Positions 6,534 to 14,371 of a stretch of DNA of 16,771 bases are shown here, piece after piece (positions within the stretch are counted from its first letter, which is position 1; the number at the start of each line of letters is the position of its first letter). The stretch spans positions 1 through 16,771 of the forward strand of contig DATLOQ010000046.1 of NCBI GenBank assembly GCA_035536235.1. The letters are read 5' to 3'. The translations under genes were made by a program, and so were the position numbers. Under the pieces are notes generated by a model that saw only the letters and a program-made list of their open reading frames with translations, was not told where the DNA came from and made no database searches. The DNA is from DATLNF01 sp035536235. Lineage in GTDB: Bacteria > Actinomycetota > Actinomycetes > BP-191.

Positions 6534-7097
6534 GTGACCACGATGAGCATGCCGCGCGCTCTGGGCGCCGGCGACCTCGGCGATCGGCTCCTCGCCGATC
6601 CCGACGGCTCAGTCGCACTGTCCGCCACGCTGACCCGGGAGGAGGGCTTCCGGCTCCTCTACTCGCGTGAGTTCTCCGGCCTGGCCGGCTACTGCACCGC
6701 GCTCGTGGGGGACCCCCAGCTCGGTCGGGACATCACCCAGGAGGCCTTCGCCCGGCTCTTCGCCCGCTGGATCGGGGTGCGCGAGCCAAAGGCCTACGTC
6801 TACTACGTGGCGACCAACCTGGCGCGTCGGCACTGGCGCCGGGGCAAGCGGGAGCGGGAGATCTACGCCGAGCTGCACGCCCGTCCGGACGCTCCGGCGG
6901 AGCACGACCCCTGGCTGCGCGATCTCGTGGAGCGCCTGCCCGGGAAGTTCCGCGAGGTAGTCCTGCTGCACTACTACGCAGATCTGCCGCTGACCGAGGT
7001 CGCCGAGCTGACCAAGCGCCCGGTGGGCACGATCAAGCGCTGGCTGCACGAGGCGCGCGCGCTCCTCCAGGTCGCGATGGAGGCCGACGATGCCTGA
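6534..7097 (+). CDS. ECF RNA polymerase sigma factor, SigE family of actinobacteria
   Basis: A 187-residue extracytoplasmic-function sigma factor. Sigma region 2 spans about 38-105, with the core-binding DITQEAFARLFARW segment (67-79) and the -10-reading REPKAYVYYVATNLARRHWRR segment (83-103). Region 4 spans about 130-180, with LPGKFREVVLLHYY and the helix-turn-helix TEVAELTKRPVGTIKRWLHE, which contacts the -35 element. It lacks the region 1.1 and region 3 of housekeeping factors. The last 8 bases overlap the start of the next gene, so the membrane protein behind it is translationally coupled and is the obvious candidate for its regulator. The sigma-2/sigma-4 layout resembles the actinobacterial SigE family (TIGR02983). 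Its target promoters are unknown; the divergent LPxTG gene is a plausible one. Confidence 0.93.
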   Translation: MTTMSMPRALGAGDLGDRLLADPDGSVALSATLTREEGFRLLYSREFSGLAGYCTALVGDPQLGRDITQEAFARLFARWIGVREPKAYVYYVATNLARRHWRRGKREREIYAELHARPDAPAEHDPWLRDLVERLPGKFREVVLLHYYADLPLTEVAELTKRPVGTIKRWLHEARALLQVAMEADDA

Positions 7098-7998
7098 TCA
7101 AGACGCCATGTCGGGTCATGGCGCGTTGCCCCGGCGCCCGTACGCCGAGCTCGATCCCGAGCCCGGTGGTTTCGAGACCGCGCTGGCCATGGGCCGTCGG
7201 CGGCGGCGGCGTACGGCGGGCACCAGCGTCCTCGCTTCCCTCAGCGCGGTCCTCCTGGCAGTCAGCCTGACCGGCTCCGCGGCGGACACCGATGCCCGCC
7301 TGGAGTTCGCCGAGCTGCCGGAGGCCCCGGTCGTGACCGGGCCCGTCGATCCGGGATCCGCCCCTGCCGCCGTCGAGCTGGACCCCCCGCCGACCGTCGC
7401 CGACGAGGGTCGGTCCGGTACGCGCGGAGCGGGGTTAGCGCCTGCTCGGACAGCGGAGGCGGCGCGCGAAGTGCGCCCGGCCGGGGCGTCCGCGCCGCGC
7501 AGCGCGGCTCGTCCGACGGCTCCGCTCCGCCCCCGCCGGCCGGCTCCCCCAGCCGAGCGGTCGGAGCAGGATCTGAGGGCCTGCGGCACCCTGTCCATCG
7601 ACGCGCCCTGGTGCCTGTATGCCGACCGCAGGATGACGAGCCCCAAGGACGAGCAGACCGGAGACTCCACCGTGTCCATCTCGGTCTGCCTCGGTCGGGT
7701 GTCCACGACGACGCGAACTCTGTCCTTCCGCGGTGAGCAGCAGGTCGACTTCGCCATCACCAAAGAGGGCAGTGAGGAAGTGCTGTGGCAGTGGTCGCAC
7801 CAGGCGGTGTTCGGCAGCGAGCCCACGTTTGACACGGTTCGTCCAGGCGACTGCCGCGTCTACAGCGTGCGGTGGCTGGAGCAGTCGGACAACAACGGCG
7901 ACTACATCCATGAGAAGGGCCGGTACGTGCTGACCGCGACGGCTCTCGCCCGTGAGCTCGGCACGAAGAACTCCGCCCGCTTCACCTTCGACCTCTAG
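7090..7998 (+). CDS. Single-pass membrane protein with external BsuPI-like domain, putative anti-sigma partner
   Basis: A 302-residue protein coupled to the sigma gene by an 8-base overlap. Residues 1-35 are cytoplasmic, followed by six arginines (36-41) and one transmembrane helix (about 45-63), predicting an outside C-terminus. Residues 65-160 are a Pro/Ala/Arg-rich linker. Residues about 161-302 resemble the BsuPI proteinase-inhibitor-like domain: EEVLWQWSHQAVF, then VRPGDCRVYSVRW, DNNGDY and GRYVLTATA. Four cysteines (C165, C175, C200, C255) could form external disulfides. The HxxxCxxC motif of zinc anti-sigma factors is absent. If it controls the sigma factor, only about 40 cytoplasmic residues are available, so this role is inferred from the overlap. 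A cell-envelope sensor is the alternative reading. Confidence 0.75.
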   Translation: MPDQDAMSGHGALPRRPYAELDPEPGGFETALAMGRRRRRRTAGTSVLASLSAVLLAVSLTGSAADTDARLEFAELPEAPVVTGPVDPGSAPAAVELDPPPTVADEGRSGTRGAGLAPARTAEAAREVRPAGASAPRSAARPTAPLRPRRPAPPAERSEQDLRACGTLSIDAPWCLYADRRMTSPKDEQTGDSTVSISVCLGRVSTTTRTLSFRGEQQVDFAITKEGSEEVLWQWSHQAVFGSEPTFDTVRPGDCRVYSVRWLEQSDNNGDYIHEKGRYVLTATALARELGTKNSARFTFDL

Positions 7999-8012
7999 CC
8001 GTACCGGGATCA

Positions 8013-9062
8013 GTGGGCGAGACGACCCGGACGCCGGTCGAGTCGCTGCGCCGGATCGCCTACCTGCTCGAGCGGGCCCGCGAGCCGACGTACCGGGTCA
8101 GGGCGTTTCGTCGGGGCGCGGACGTGATTGCCGACCTATCCCCGGGTGAGCTTCAGTCCCGGGTGTCCGCGGGGACCTTGCAGGAGCTGCCCGGCGTCGG
8201 CGAAGCCATCGAGCGCGTAGTGGTCGAGGCGAGCGCGGGTGCGACCCCGGCGTACCTGCTCCGCCTCGAGGCGGCGGGAGGGCTGCCGCCAGCGATCGAC
8301 GGAGCAGCGCCGACCGAGGCAGGCGCTGACCTGCGGGCTGCGCTGCGCGGCGACTGTCACGTGCACTCCGACTGGTCGGACGGCGGGAGCCCGATCCGCG
8401 AGATGGCGGAGGCGGCCCGCGACCTCGGCCACGACTACATCGTCCTGACCGATCACAGCCCCCGGCTCACGGTTGCCAACGGCCTGTCTCCGGAGCGCCT
8501 CTCGGATCAGCTCGACGTCGTCGCGGAGCTCAACGCAGATCTCGCTCCTTTTCGCATCCTGACCGGCATCGAGGTCGACATCCTCGACGACGGCTCGCTC
8601 GACCAGTCCGATGAGCTGCTGGGGCGTCTCGACGTGGTGGTGGCCAGCGTGCACAGCAAGCTGCGGATGGAAGCCGAGTCGATGACCCGGCGCCTCGTGG
8701 CAGCGATCGCCAACCCGCACACCGACATCCTCGGTCACTGCACGGGGCGCCTCGTGACAGGCCGCGGCCGACCGGAGTCGACGTTCGATCCTGAGATCGT
8801 GTTCGCCGCATGCGCGCGCTTCGGCGTCGCCGTCGAGGTCAACTCGCGCCCCGAGCGCCTCGATCCCCCCAGGCGGCTGCTGCGTCTCGCGGTCGACGCG
8901 GGGTGCCGGATCGCGATCGACACCGACGCCCACGCCCCAGGCCAGCTCGAGTGGCAGCGCTACGGCTGCGAGCGAGCTGCCGACTGCGGCGTACCGGTCG
9001 ACACGATCGTGAACACCCGCGGCGTCGCCGACCTGCTGGCCTGGAGCGCCCGCTCCGCCTGA
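8013..9062 (+). CDS. PHP-domain phosphoesterase with N-terminal helix-hairpin-helix (PolX-like, no polymerase)
   Basis: A 349-residue protein. Residues 8-85 resemble the helical, HhH-containing N-terminus of Pol beta/PolX proteins (ESLRRIAYLLE, YRVRAFRRGADVI, LQELPGVGEAI at 57-66). The PHP metallophosphoesterase domain runs from about 112 to 345 with its ligands in order: H116 and H118 (DCHVHSDWSDG), H148 (LTDHS), E187 (GIEVDI), H214 (ASVH), H242 (GHCTGR), then D305 and H307 (DTDAH). The nucleotidyltransferase part of PolX is missing. It is likely a DNA- or nucleotide-directed phosphatase or nuclease; histidinol-phosphatase-like activity is possible. The GTG start, 15 bases after the preceding stop, has only a weak GGGA upstream. 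The reading frame ends inside an 11-bp tandem repeat. Confidence 0.85.
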   Translation: MGETTRTPVESLRRIAYLLERAREPTYRVRAFRRGADVIADLSPGELQSRVSAGTLQELPGVGEAIERVVVEASAGATPAYLLRLEAAGGLPPAIDGAAPTEAGADLRAALRGDCHVHSDWSDGGSPIREMAEAARDLGHDYIVLTDHSPRLTVANGLSPERLSDQLDVVAELNADLAPFRILTGIEVDILDDGSLDQSDELLGRLDVVVASVHSKLRMEAESMTRRLVAAIANPHTDILGHCTGRLVTGRGRPESTFDPEIVFAACARFGVAVEVNSRPERLDPPRRLLRLAVDAGCRIAIDTDAHAPGQLEWQRYGCERAADCGVPVDTIVNTRGVADLLAWSARSA

Positions 9063-9083
9063 TCTCCGCCTGATCTCCGCCTG
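9053..9083 (+). repeat. 11-bp tandem repeat across the PHP gene stop codon
   Basis: CTCCGCCTGAT occurs at 9053-9063 and 9064-9074, and a third partial copy (CTCCGCCTG) follows at 9075-9083. The TGA stop of the PHP gene (9060-9062) lies in the first copy and the duplicate TGA lies in the second. It looks like a recent slippage duplication at the 3' end of the gene. Confidence 0.9.
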
Positions 9084-9127
9084 GAGCAGAGTCGTGAGAG
9101 GCTGGACGGCCGAGAAGAGAGGCGCCA

Positions 9128-12100
9128 ATGCTGGTCGTGCACGTCGTGTGGCATGACGAGCTGCTCTGGGTGTGGGCACGCGGTGAGGGGGCCTCCGATG
9201 CGTCAGCAGCGGAGCTCGACACGCTTCTCGGGGTCCTGCCCCCCGTGGTGTCCGGGGAGGCGCGCCTGACCCAGGCCCGCCAGCGGTCCCTCGAGATCGC
9301 GTTACGGCTGCCCGCTGCGGGTCGACTCGAGGCGACCACGGTGCCAGCGGTGCCGCTCGGACCGTCGGCGGCCCTGTCGTTCCTCACCCGCGGTCTGGAC
9401 GACGATGGCGCGTCGTGCGCGGGCGCGACCCTCCACCATGCCCGGGCGGCGGCTGTCCTCGCCGCCCGGCTGGCCGCACGTGGCCGCCTGCTCCCGGCGC
9501 TGCGGGTGGGTACGGCGATCGCGCACGCGCGCTGGGAGCCGGCGCCGACGGAGGCCGACGACACGCGGCTCGAAGCTCTCGCGGGCGACCAGCCGCCGGC
9601 CTTTCGATGCGCCGTGGGTGCTCAGGTCACGGCGCGAGAGGCACTCGACGGCCTGGTCGGCGCGCTGCTGGACGAGATAGCCCGCTCGGCTCTCACCGGT
9701 CATCTCCCCGAGCGTCCCGGCGGCTCGCCCGTCGTCTGGCGGTGGCTGGAAGCCCTCGGCGACCCGAGCGGCACTACTCCCGACCTGCCGACGACCGCCC
9801 TCGTCGCTGGGCGGATCGACGCGTGGTGGCAGTCGAGCGCACCCGGTCAGGAGAGAGCGCAGCTGTGCTTGCGCATCGCCGAAGTCCCTGGAGCGCCGAC
9901 TGTGGGCGACGACTGGCCGCCCGAAGGCAGTGTCGCGAATCCTCTCGAGGGCCCCGGCGCCGACGACGAGCCGCCAGTCTCTTCCGGCGGCCGGTGGAGC
10001 GTCGAAGCCGGCTTGGTCGATGCCGTGGATCCCGAGACGTACTGGTCGGCCGCGGTTATCCGGGGCGGCGTCGGCCCCGTGCGCACCCGGCGGGGTCCGG
10101 TGGCCGGCCCGGCCGCGCTTCTCGACACGACCCTCGCCGGCGCAGCCCGGGTGTGGGGAGAGCTGGCCGCCCTGCACGGCGCGCACGCACGCGACCGGTT
10201 CGAGGTCGACGCGCCCGCCCTAGCCGAGGCTCTTCGCCGCCACGGCACCGCCCTCGAGCAGCTCGGGATCGTGATTCGCGCACCCCGGTGGATGCGCCAG
10301 CCATCGCGGCTGGCCGCCCGACTGCACATCACCAGCTCAGAGCGCTCTCCCTGGTCACCCGGGCTTCTCGGCGCGAGTGCGCTCGTCGACTACCGGTGGC
10401 AGGTGACGCTTGACGGCGGCGACCTGACCCAGGCGGAGATGGCGCTGCTGGCGAGCGCGACGGGTCCGTTCACCCAGGTCCGAGGGCAGTGGGTCTCCCT
10501 CACCGAACGCGACCGCGCGGCCGCTGCCACGCTGCTGGAGCGGCCAGGCGCCGACGGCAGCGGGGTGCCTGTCGTCGAGGCGCTGCACGCCGCGCTGAGC
10601 CGCGGCGATGAGCTCGGTGACCTGCCCTTCGACGGCATGACGGCCAGCGGCTGGGTCGCGGCGCTGCTCGACGGCGACCTCGACCTCTCCCTCGAAGCGG
10701 TGCCGCCACCCGCGGGCTTCTCGGGCGTCCTGCGGCCTTACCAGCTCAAGGGGTTGTCCTGGCTGGTCTTCCTCGAGCGACTGTCCCTCGGCGCCTGCCT
10801 CGCCGACGACATGGGCCTGGGCAAGACCATCCAGCTCCTGGCCCTGCTCGCAGCGGAGCGCGAGGCCGACGACAAGCCGACCCCCACGCTCCTCGTCTGC
10901 CCCATGTCAGTGGTGGGCAACTGGCAGCACGAGAGCCGACGGTTCACACCGGGGCTGCGGGTCTACCTGCACCACGGCCCCAACCGGACCGATGCCGACG
11001 AGCTCGCGGGCCGCGATGACATCGACCTCGTCGTCACGTCCTACGGGGTGCTCGCTCGTGACGTCGACGGCTTGGCCGCGACCGACTGGTGGCGGGTCGT
11101 CCTCGACGAGGCGCAGGCGGTCAAGAACCCGACCACCGCGCAGGCGCAGGCCGTACGGCGGCTGCGAGCTCCGCGCCGGGTCGCGTTGACCGGCACGCCG
11201 ATCGAGAACCGGCTCGGTGAGCTGCACTCGATCATGCGGTATCTCAACCCAGGCCTGCTCGGCACGGCCGCTGGCTTCCAGCGCCGCTTCGCCGTGCCCA
11301 TCGAGAGATCCGGTGACGACGAGGCGCGCTCAGCCTTGCGGGCACTGACGAAGCCCTTCGTGCTGCGCCGCCGCAAGACCGACCAGGGCATCCTCGACGA
11401 GCTGCCGCCCAAGCAGGAGATGAAGATCTACTGCAACCTCACCCGCGAGCAGGCCGCTCTCTACCGCACTCTTGTCGACCGGCTGCTGTCGGGGGTGGAC
11501 TCGTCGGTCGGCATCGCCCGCCGGGGGATGGTGCTCGCCACGTTGACCCGACTCAAGCAGGTGTGCAACCACCCTGCTCACCTGCTCGGCGATGGCTCGC
11601 CGCTCGCCGGCCGCTCGGGCAAGCTGGCGGTGCTGGAAGAGGTGCTCGAGGAAGCGCTGGGCATCGACGAGAAGGCCGTCGTCTTCACCCAGTACGCGCA
11701 GCTGGCGCACCTGCTCGCGCCGTATCTCTCGGAGCGGCTCGGAGCCGAGGTCGCGGTCTTCCACGGAGGCCTGTCCCGGACGGCGCGCGACACACTCCGG
11801 GAGCGCTTCGACGCACCGGACGGCCCACCGGTCCTGCTGGCCTCCCTGCGCGCCGGCGGGGTCGGCATCAACCTGACCGCGGCGAACCACGTGGTGCACC
11901 TCGACCGGTGGTGGAACCCGGCAGTGGAGCAGCAGGCCACTGACCGCACCCACCGGATCGGTCAGACCAAGGTCGTGCAGGTGCGCACCCTCATCTGCAC
12001 CGGCACGCTGGAGGAGCGCATCGACGCGTTGCTGGAGAAGAAGAGCGCGTTGGCCGAGACCATCGTCGGCACCGACGAGAGCTGGCTCACCGAGATGTCC

Positions 12101-12157
12101 ACGCGGGACCTGCGCGAGCTCCTCACGCTGTCCGCCGACGCGGTGAGCGACGCATGA
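9128..12157 (+). CDS. SNF2-family (HelZ-like) DNA-dependent ATPase/helicase
   Basis: A 1009-residue SWI2/SNF2 protein, close in length to mycobacterial HelZ (about 1013). Residues 1-400 are the poorly conserved N-terminal half typical of this bacterial group. Residues about 400-520 fit the SNF2-associated domain (VDYRWQVTLDGGDL, VRGQWVSL). The ATPase follows: Walker A D561-MGLGKT567, Walker B D660-E-A-Q663, and motif III TGTPIENRLGEL. The helicase C-terminal lobe has SLRAGGVGINLTAA, HLDRWWNPAVEQQATDRTHR and R943-I-G-Q946. All motifs look intact. Such proteins translocate on DNA; the physiological role is probably repair or chromosome remodelling. The start is supported by AAGAGAGG 5 bases before the ATG. 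Its stop overlaps the next start (ATGA). Confidence 0.95.
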   Translation: MLVVHVVWHDELLWVWARGEGASDASAAELDTLLGVLPPVVSGEARLTQARQRSLEIALRLPAAGRLEATTVPAVPLGPSAALSFLTRGLDDDGASCAGATLHHARAAAVLAARLAARGRLLPALRVGTAIAHARWEPAPTEADDTRLEALAGDQPPAFRCAVGAQVTAREALDGLVGALLDEIARSALTGHLPERPGGSPVVWRWLEALGDPSGTTPDLPTTALVAGRIDAWWQSSAPGQERAQLCLRIAEVPGAPTVGDDWPPEGSVANPLEGPGADDEPPVSSGGRWSVEAGLVDAVDPETYWSAAVIRGGVGPVRTRRGPVAGPAALLDTTLAGAARVWGELAALHGAHARDRFEVDAPALAEALRRHGTALEQLGIVIRAPRWMRQPSRLAARLHITSSERSPWSPGLLGASALVDYRWQVTLDGGDLTQAEMALLASATGPFTQVRGQWVSLTERDRAAAATLLERPGADGSGVPVVEALHAALSRGDELGDLPFDGMTASGWVAALLDGDLDLSLEAVPPPAGFSGVLRPYQLKGLSWLVFLERLSLGACLADDMGLGKTIQLLALLAAEREADDKPTPTLLVCPMSVVGNWQHESRRFTPGLRVYLHHGPNRTDADELAGRDDIDLVVTSYGVLARDVDGLAATDWWRVVLDEAQAVKNPTTAQAQAVRRLRAPRRVALTGTPIENRLGELHSIMRYLNPGLLGTAAGFQRRFAVPIERSGDDEARSALRALTKPFVLRRRKTDQGILDELPPKQEMKIYCNLTREQAALYRTLVDRLLSGVDSSVGIARRGMVLATLTRLKQVCNHPAHLLGDGSPLAGRSGKLAVLEEVLEEALGIDEKAVVFTQYAQLAHLLAPYLSERLGAEVAVFHGGLSRTARDTLRERFDAPDGPPVLLASLRAGGVGINLTAANHVVHLDRWWNPAVEQQATDRTHRIGQTKVVQVRTLICTGTLEERIDALLEKKSALAETIVGTDESWLTEMSTRDLRELLTLSADAVSDA

Positions 12158-12399
12158 GCACAGACGCGGTGAGCGAGCCTGACCTGCCGACCGATCCCGT
12201 CCTGTTCTGGGGCTCCGTGGCTCCGCTGGAGCTCGGCGATGCCTCCGACGGGCCCGGCGAGGAGTCAGCCGTCGACGCGCTGGATGAGCGCGGGCAGCCC
12301 CCCATCGAGCTGGGCGGTGGTGGGCTCCGCCGCGAGCTGGAGGCGATGTACGCCGTGATCCGCGCCGACGCGGTCGCCCGCCTGCGCTGGCTCAGCTAA
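12154..12399 (+). CDS. 81-aa protein resembling the C-terminal tail of SWIM zinc-finger partners
   Basis: A small ORF coupled to the SNF2 gene through an ATGA overlap. The first 14 residues are linker-like. Then come TDPVLFWG (13-20), an acidic Gly/Ser stretch, and a helical end (LRRELEAMYAVIRADAVARL). In many actinobacteria the gene after the SNF2 helicase encodes a SWIM zinc-finger protein of about 240 residues or more. As I recall, its C-terminus has a similar DPxxFWG...L...LY pattern. The CxC...CxH zinc site itself is absent here: the ORF has no cysteine or histidine at all. It is either a degraded or truncated SWIM gene or a stand-alone helicase partner. The overlap and the intact frame favour real translation. 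The similarity is judged by eye. Confidence 0.62.
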   Translation: MSTDAVSEPDLPTDPVLFWGSVAPLELGDASDGPGEESAVDALDERGQPPIELGGGGLRRELEAMYAVIRADAVARLRWLS

Positions 12400-12482
12400 G
12401 GAAGGCGACCCGGTCGCGAAAGCCGGGGTGCCGGGCTCCTACGCCGAATGGCGGCTGTCAATGCCCGAGATGCTGGACCAGA

Positions 12483-14300
12483 ATGGCCTCCATGGCAGCG
12501 CCGGCGGAGAACCACTGGCGTGCCCATCCCTTCCTCGGGTTCCTGGTGCGGGCCGCCGTCGTACTGGTGCCCCTGGCCGTGTCCGTGGCCGCGTCGCTGG
12601 CGCTCATCGCCGTACTGCCGGCGCCCAGCTCGTTGCTCGAGTCCGCTGCCTGGTGGGCATTGGTCCTCGGTGTCGCCTGGATGGTGACGTGGGCAGTGGA
12701 CCGCGTAGGGCGGCGGGCGCTGCCGCTGGCCGTGCTGCTCGAGCTGTCATTGGTGTTCCCTGACCGGGCGCCGTCCCGGCTGCGGGCGGCGCGCGGTGCG
12801 ACGGTGCGTGAGATCGGGTCGCGGCTGACGAAGCTCCGCGGTGCAGACGGGCCGGCCCAGGCCGACGAGGTGGCCGAGATGCTCGTCACGCTCGTGGGGG
12901 TTCTCGGCTTGCACGACCCCAAGACCCGCGGTCACTCGGAGCGCGTGCGTGCGTACGTAGACCTGATCAGTGCGGAGCTGCACCTGCCGGAAGAGGACCG
13001 GACGCGGCTGCGGTGGGCCGCACTCGTGCACGACCTGGGCAAGCTCACCGTGCCCCGGGAAGTCCTCAACGGTGGCAGCGACCTCTCGGCGGAGGACTGG
13101 GCGCAGCTGCGGCGTCACCCCGAGGAGGGCCGGCGTCTCGCTGCCGGGCTGCTCCCGTGGTTGGGCCCGTGGGGTCACACCGTGGAGCAGCACCACGAGC
13201 AGTGGTCGGGCGGCGGATATCCGCGCGGCTTGGCGGGTGACCAGATCTCGCAGGGCGCCCGCATCGTCGCCGTCGCTGACGCCTTCGAGGTCATGACGAC
13301 CAACCGCACCTACGCGCGGGCTCGAAGCGCCGGGGCCGCCCGGGCTGAGCTGTCGCGGTGCGCTGGCACCCAGTTCGATCCTGCGGTGGTGCGGGCGTTC
13401 CTCCAGATCAGCCTCGGCCGCCTGCGCTGGACGCTCGGCCCGCTGAGCTGGCTCTCGGTGCTGCCGTTCGCCGCGCGCCGTGCGGGGGACATCCTCCGAG
13501 CGGGTGCGATGACCGGCGCGGTGGTGGGCGCGGTCGCCGTGGTGCCCGCCCCCGGGGCCGGTAGTAGCTCCCCGCCGAGCACAGGGACGGAGGCCGGGAG
13601 CGCGCGTATTCCGGCATCGTCCACGCCGACGACGCTGACGGGTGAGGCTGGCCTGGCCTCCGCCGCACCGGGGGCCCCGGTTTCGTCGGCATCGGCATCG
13701 TTCTCGGCGGCGCCGGCGTCCAGCGCGCCCCGTCCGCGGCCCGGCTCGACCCCGTCTACCGGGGCCAGCGCCGCCCGCCCGACCCGGTCCCCGGCGGCCC
13801 CGGCCCCGGCTACGTCGGTCCGCTCCTACTTCCTCTCCACCGCGGGGCTCACCCGGACGCGGCCCACCGGGCAGCAGCCGAGCACCGTTCGCCTGGTCGC
13901 CGGCGGCGCCAGCAGATCGTTCGACTTCGCCACCGGCGCCACCGCGAGTCGTCTGTCCGGGCGGCCCACGCTGGTTCTGTACGACGAGGTCGTGGCCGAG
14001 AACGGGAAATCCCGGGGCCTCGGCCAGCTGTCGATCTCGATCTCCGACTGCGCGTCGCGGTCCGGTCCCTGCACGACCATCGCGACGAGCCGCACGACGG
14101 TCGGCGATGGCGACAACCGGGCCGGATACCGCAAGGAGACCAAGACCCTCCCAGCCGTCAGCCGGGTGCTCCCGCCGCGGCACGTGCTGCGGATCACGTT
14201 CGCGCTGGAGTCCCAGGGCACCGCGCGTCGGGTCGACGTAGCTTTCGGGGCCGTGCCGACCCAGAGCCGACTCGAGCTGACGGGATCGCCGCCGCCCTGA
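12483..14300 (+). CDS. Membrane HD-GYP phosphodiesterase fused to an external C-terminal domain
   Basis: A 605-residue protein. Two N-terminal transmembrane helices (about 19-45 and 52-73) precede a cytoplasmic HD-GYP domain (about 128-315) of the type that hydrolyses c-di-GMP. The signature is complete: H151, H183-D-LGK187, H212-PEEG, H232, H237-H238, GGGYP (243-247) and D266 in VAVADAF. A third hydrophobic segment (about 339-357) follows arginines and predicts an outside C-terminus. Residues 358-445 are a Ser/Ala/Pro/Thr linker. Residues 446-605 form a beta-rich domain with C523 and C530 that I do not recognise. The ATG at 12483 is the first possible start after an in-frame open stretch, and ATG 12492 is the alternative. 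Neither has a good ribosome binding site. It may let an external signal control c-di-GMP. Confidence 0.88.
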   Translation: MASMAAPAENHWRAHPFLGFLVRAAVVLVPLAVSVAASLALIAVLPAPSSLLESAAWWALVLGVAWMVTWAVDRVGRRALPLAVLLELSLVFPDRAPSRLRAARGATVREIGSRLTKLRGADGPAQADEVAEMLVTLVGVLGLHDPKTRGHSERVRAYVDLISAELHLPEEDRTRLRWAALVHDLGKLTVPREVLNGGSDLSAEDWAQLRRHPEEGRRLAAGLLPWLGPWGHTVEQHHEQWSGGGYPRGLAGDQISQGARIVAVADAFEVMTTNRTYARARSAGAARAELSRCAGTQFDPAVVRAFLQISLGRLRWTLGPLSWLSVLPFAARRAGDILRAGAMTGAVVGAVAVVPAPGAGSSSPPSTGTEAGSARIPASSTPTTLTGEAGLASAAPGAPVSSASASFSAAPASSAPRPRPGSTPSTGASAARPTRSPAAPAPATSVRSYFLSTAGLTRTRPTGQQPSTVRLVAGGASRSFDFATGATASRLSGRPTLVLYDEVVAENGKSRGLGQLSISISDCASRSGPCTTIATSRTTVGDGDNRAGYRKETKTLPAVSRVLPPRHVLRITFALESQGTARRVDVAFGAVPTQSRLELTGSPPP

Positions 14301-14303
14301 TCG

Positions 14304-14323
14304 CGCCGTCCGCCCCGGACGCG
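14304..14323. terminator. Possible hairpin terminator after the HD-GYP gene
   Basis: CGTCCG (14307-14312) pairs perfectly with CGGACG (14316-14321) around a CCC loop. Two more pairs are possible below a one-base bulge. It begins just after the stop codon at 14298-14300 and precedes the telA ribosome binding site. There is no T-tract. The position fits termination before the telA unit. Confidence 0.5.
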
Positions 14324-14371
14324 ACATCATGGAGCCTGCTCGTCCGACCGCGCGACCCGAGGAGCTCGACG

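Noticed and set aside
9043..9057. GGAGC-GCCC-GCTCC hairpin near the end of the PHP gene
   Set aside because: It lies inside the coding region, has a short stem, and is expected by chance in GC-rich coding DNA.
8136..9179. 347-residue antisense open frame over the PHP gene
   Set aside because: It shows no recognisable motif and its codon positions are complementary to those of the PHP gene, so it is a shadow.
9415..10413. 332-residue frame-shifted open frame inside the SNF2 gene
   Set aside because: It is an Arg/Pro/Ala-rich shadow; the SNF2 frame is continuous through this part.
12405..12417. GCGAC-CCG-GTCGC hairpin after the 81-aa ORF
   Set aside because: A 5-bp stem with a 3-base loop and no T-tract is common by chance at this GC content. 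It could be a weak terminator but is not supportable.
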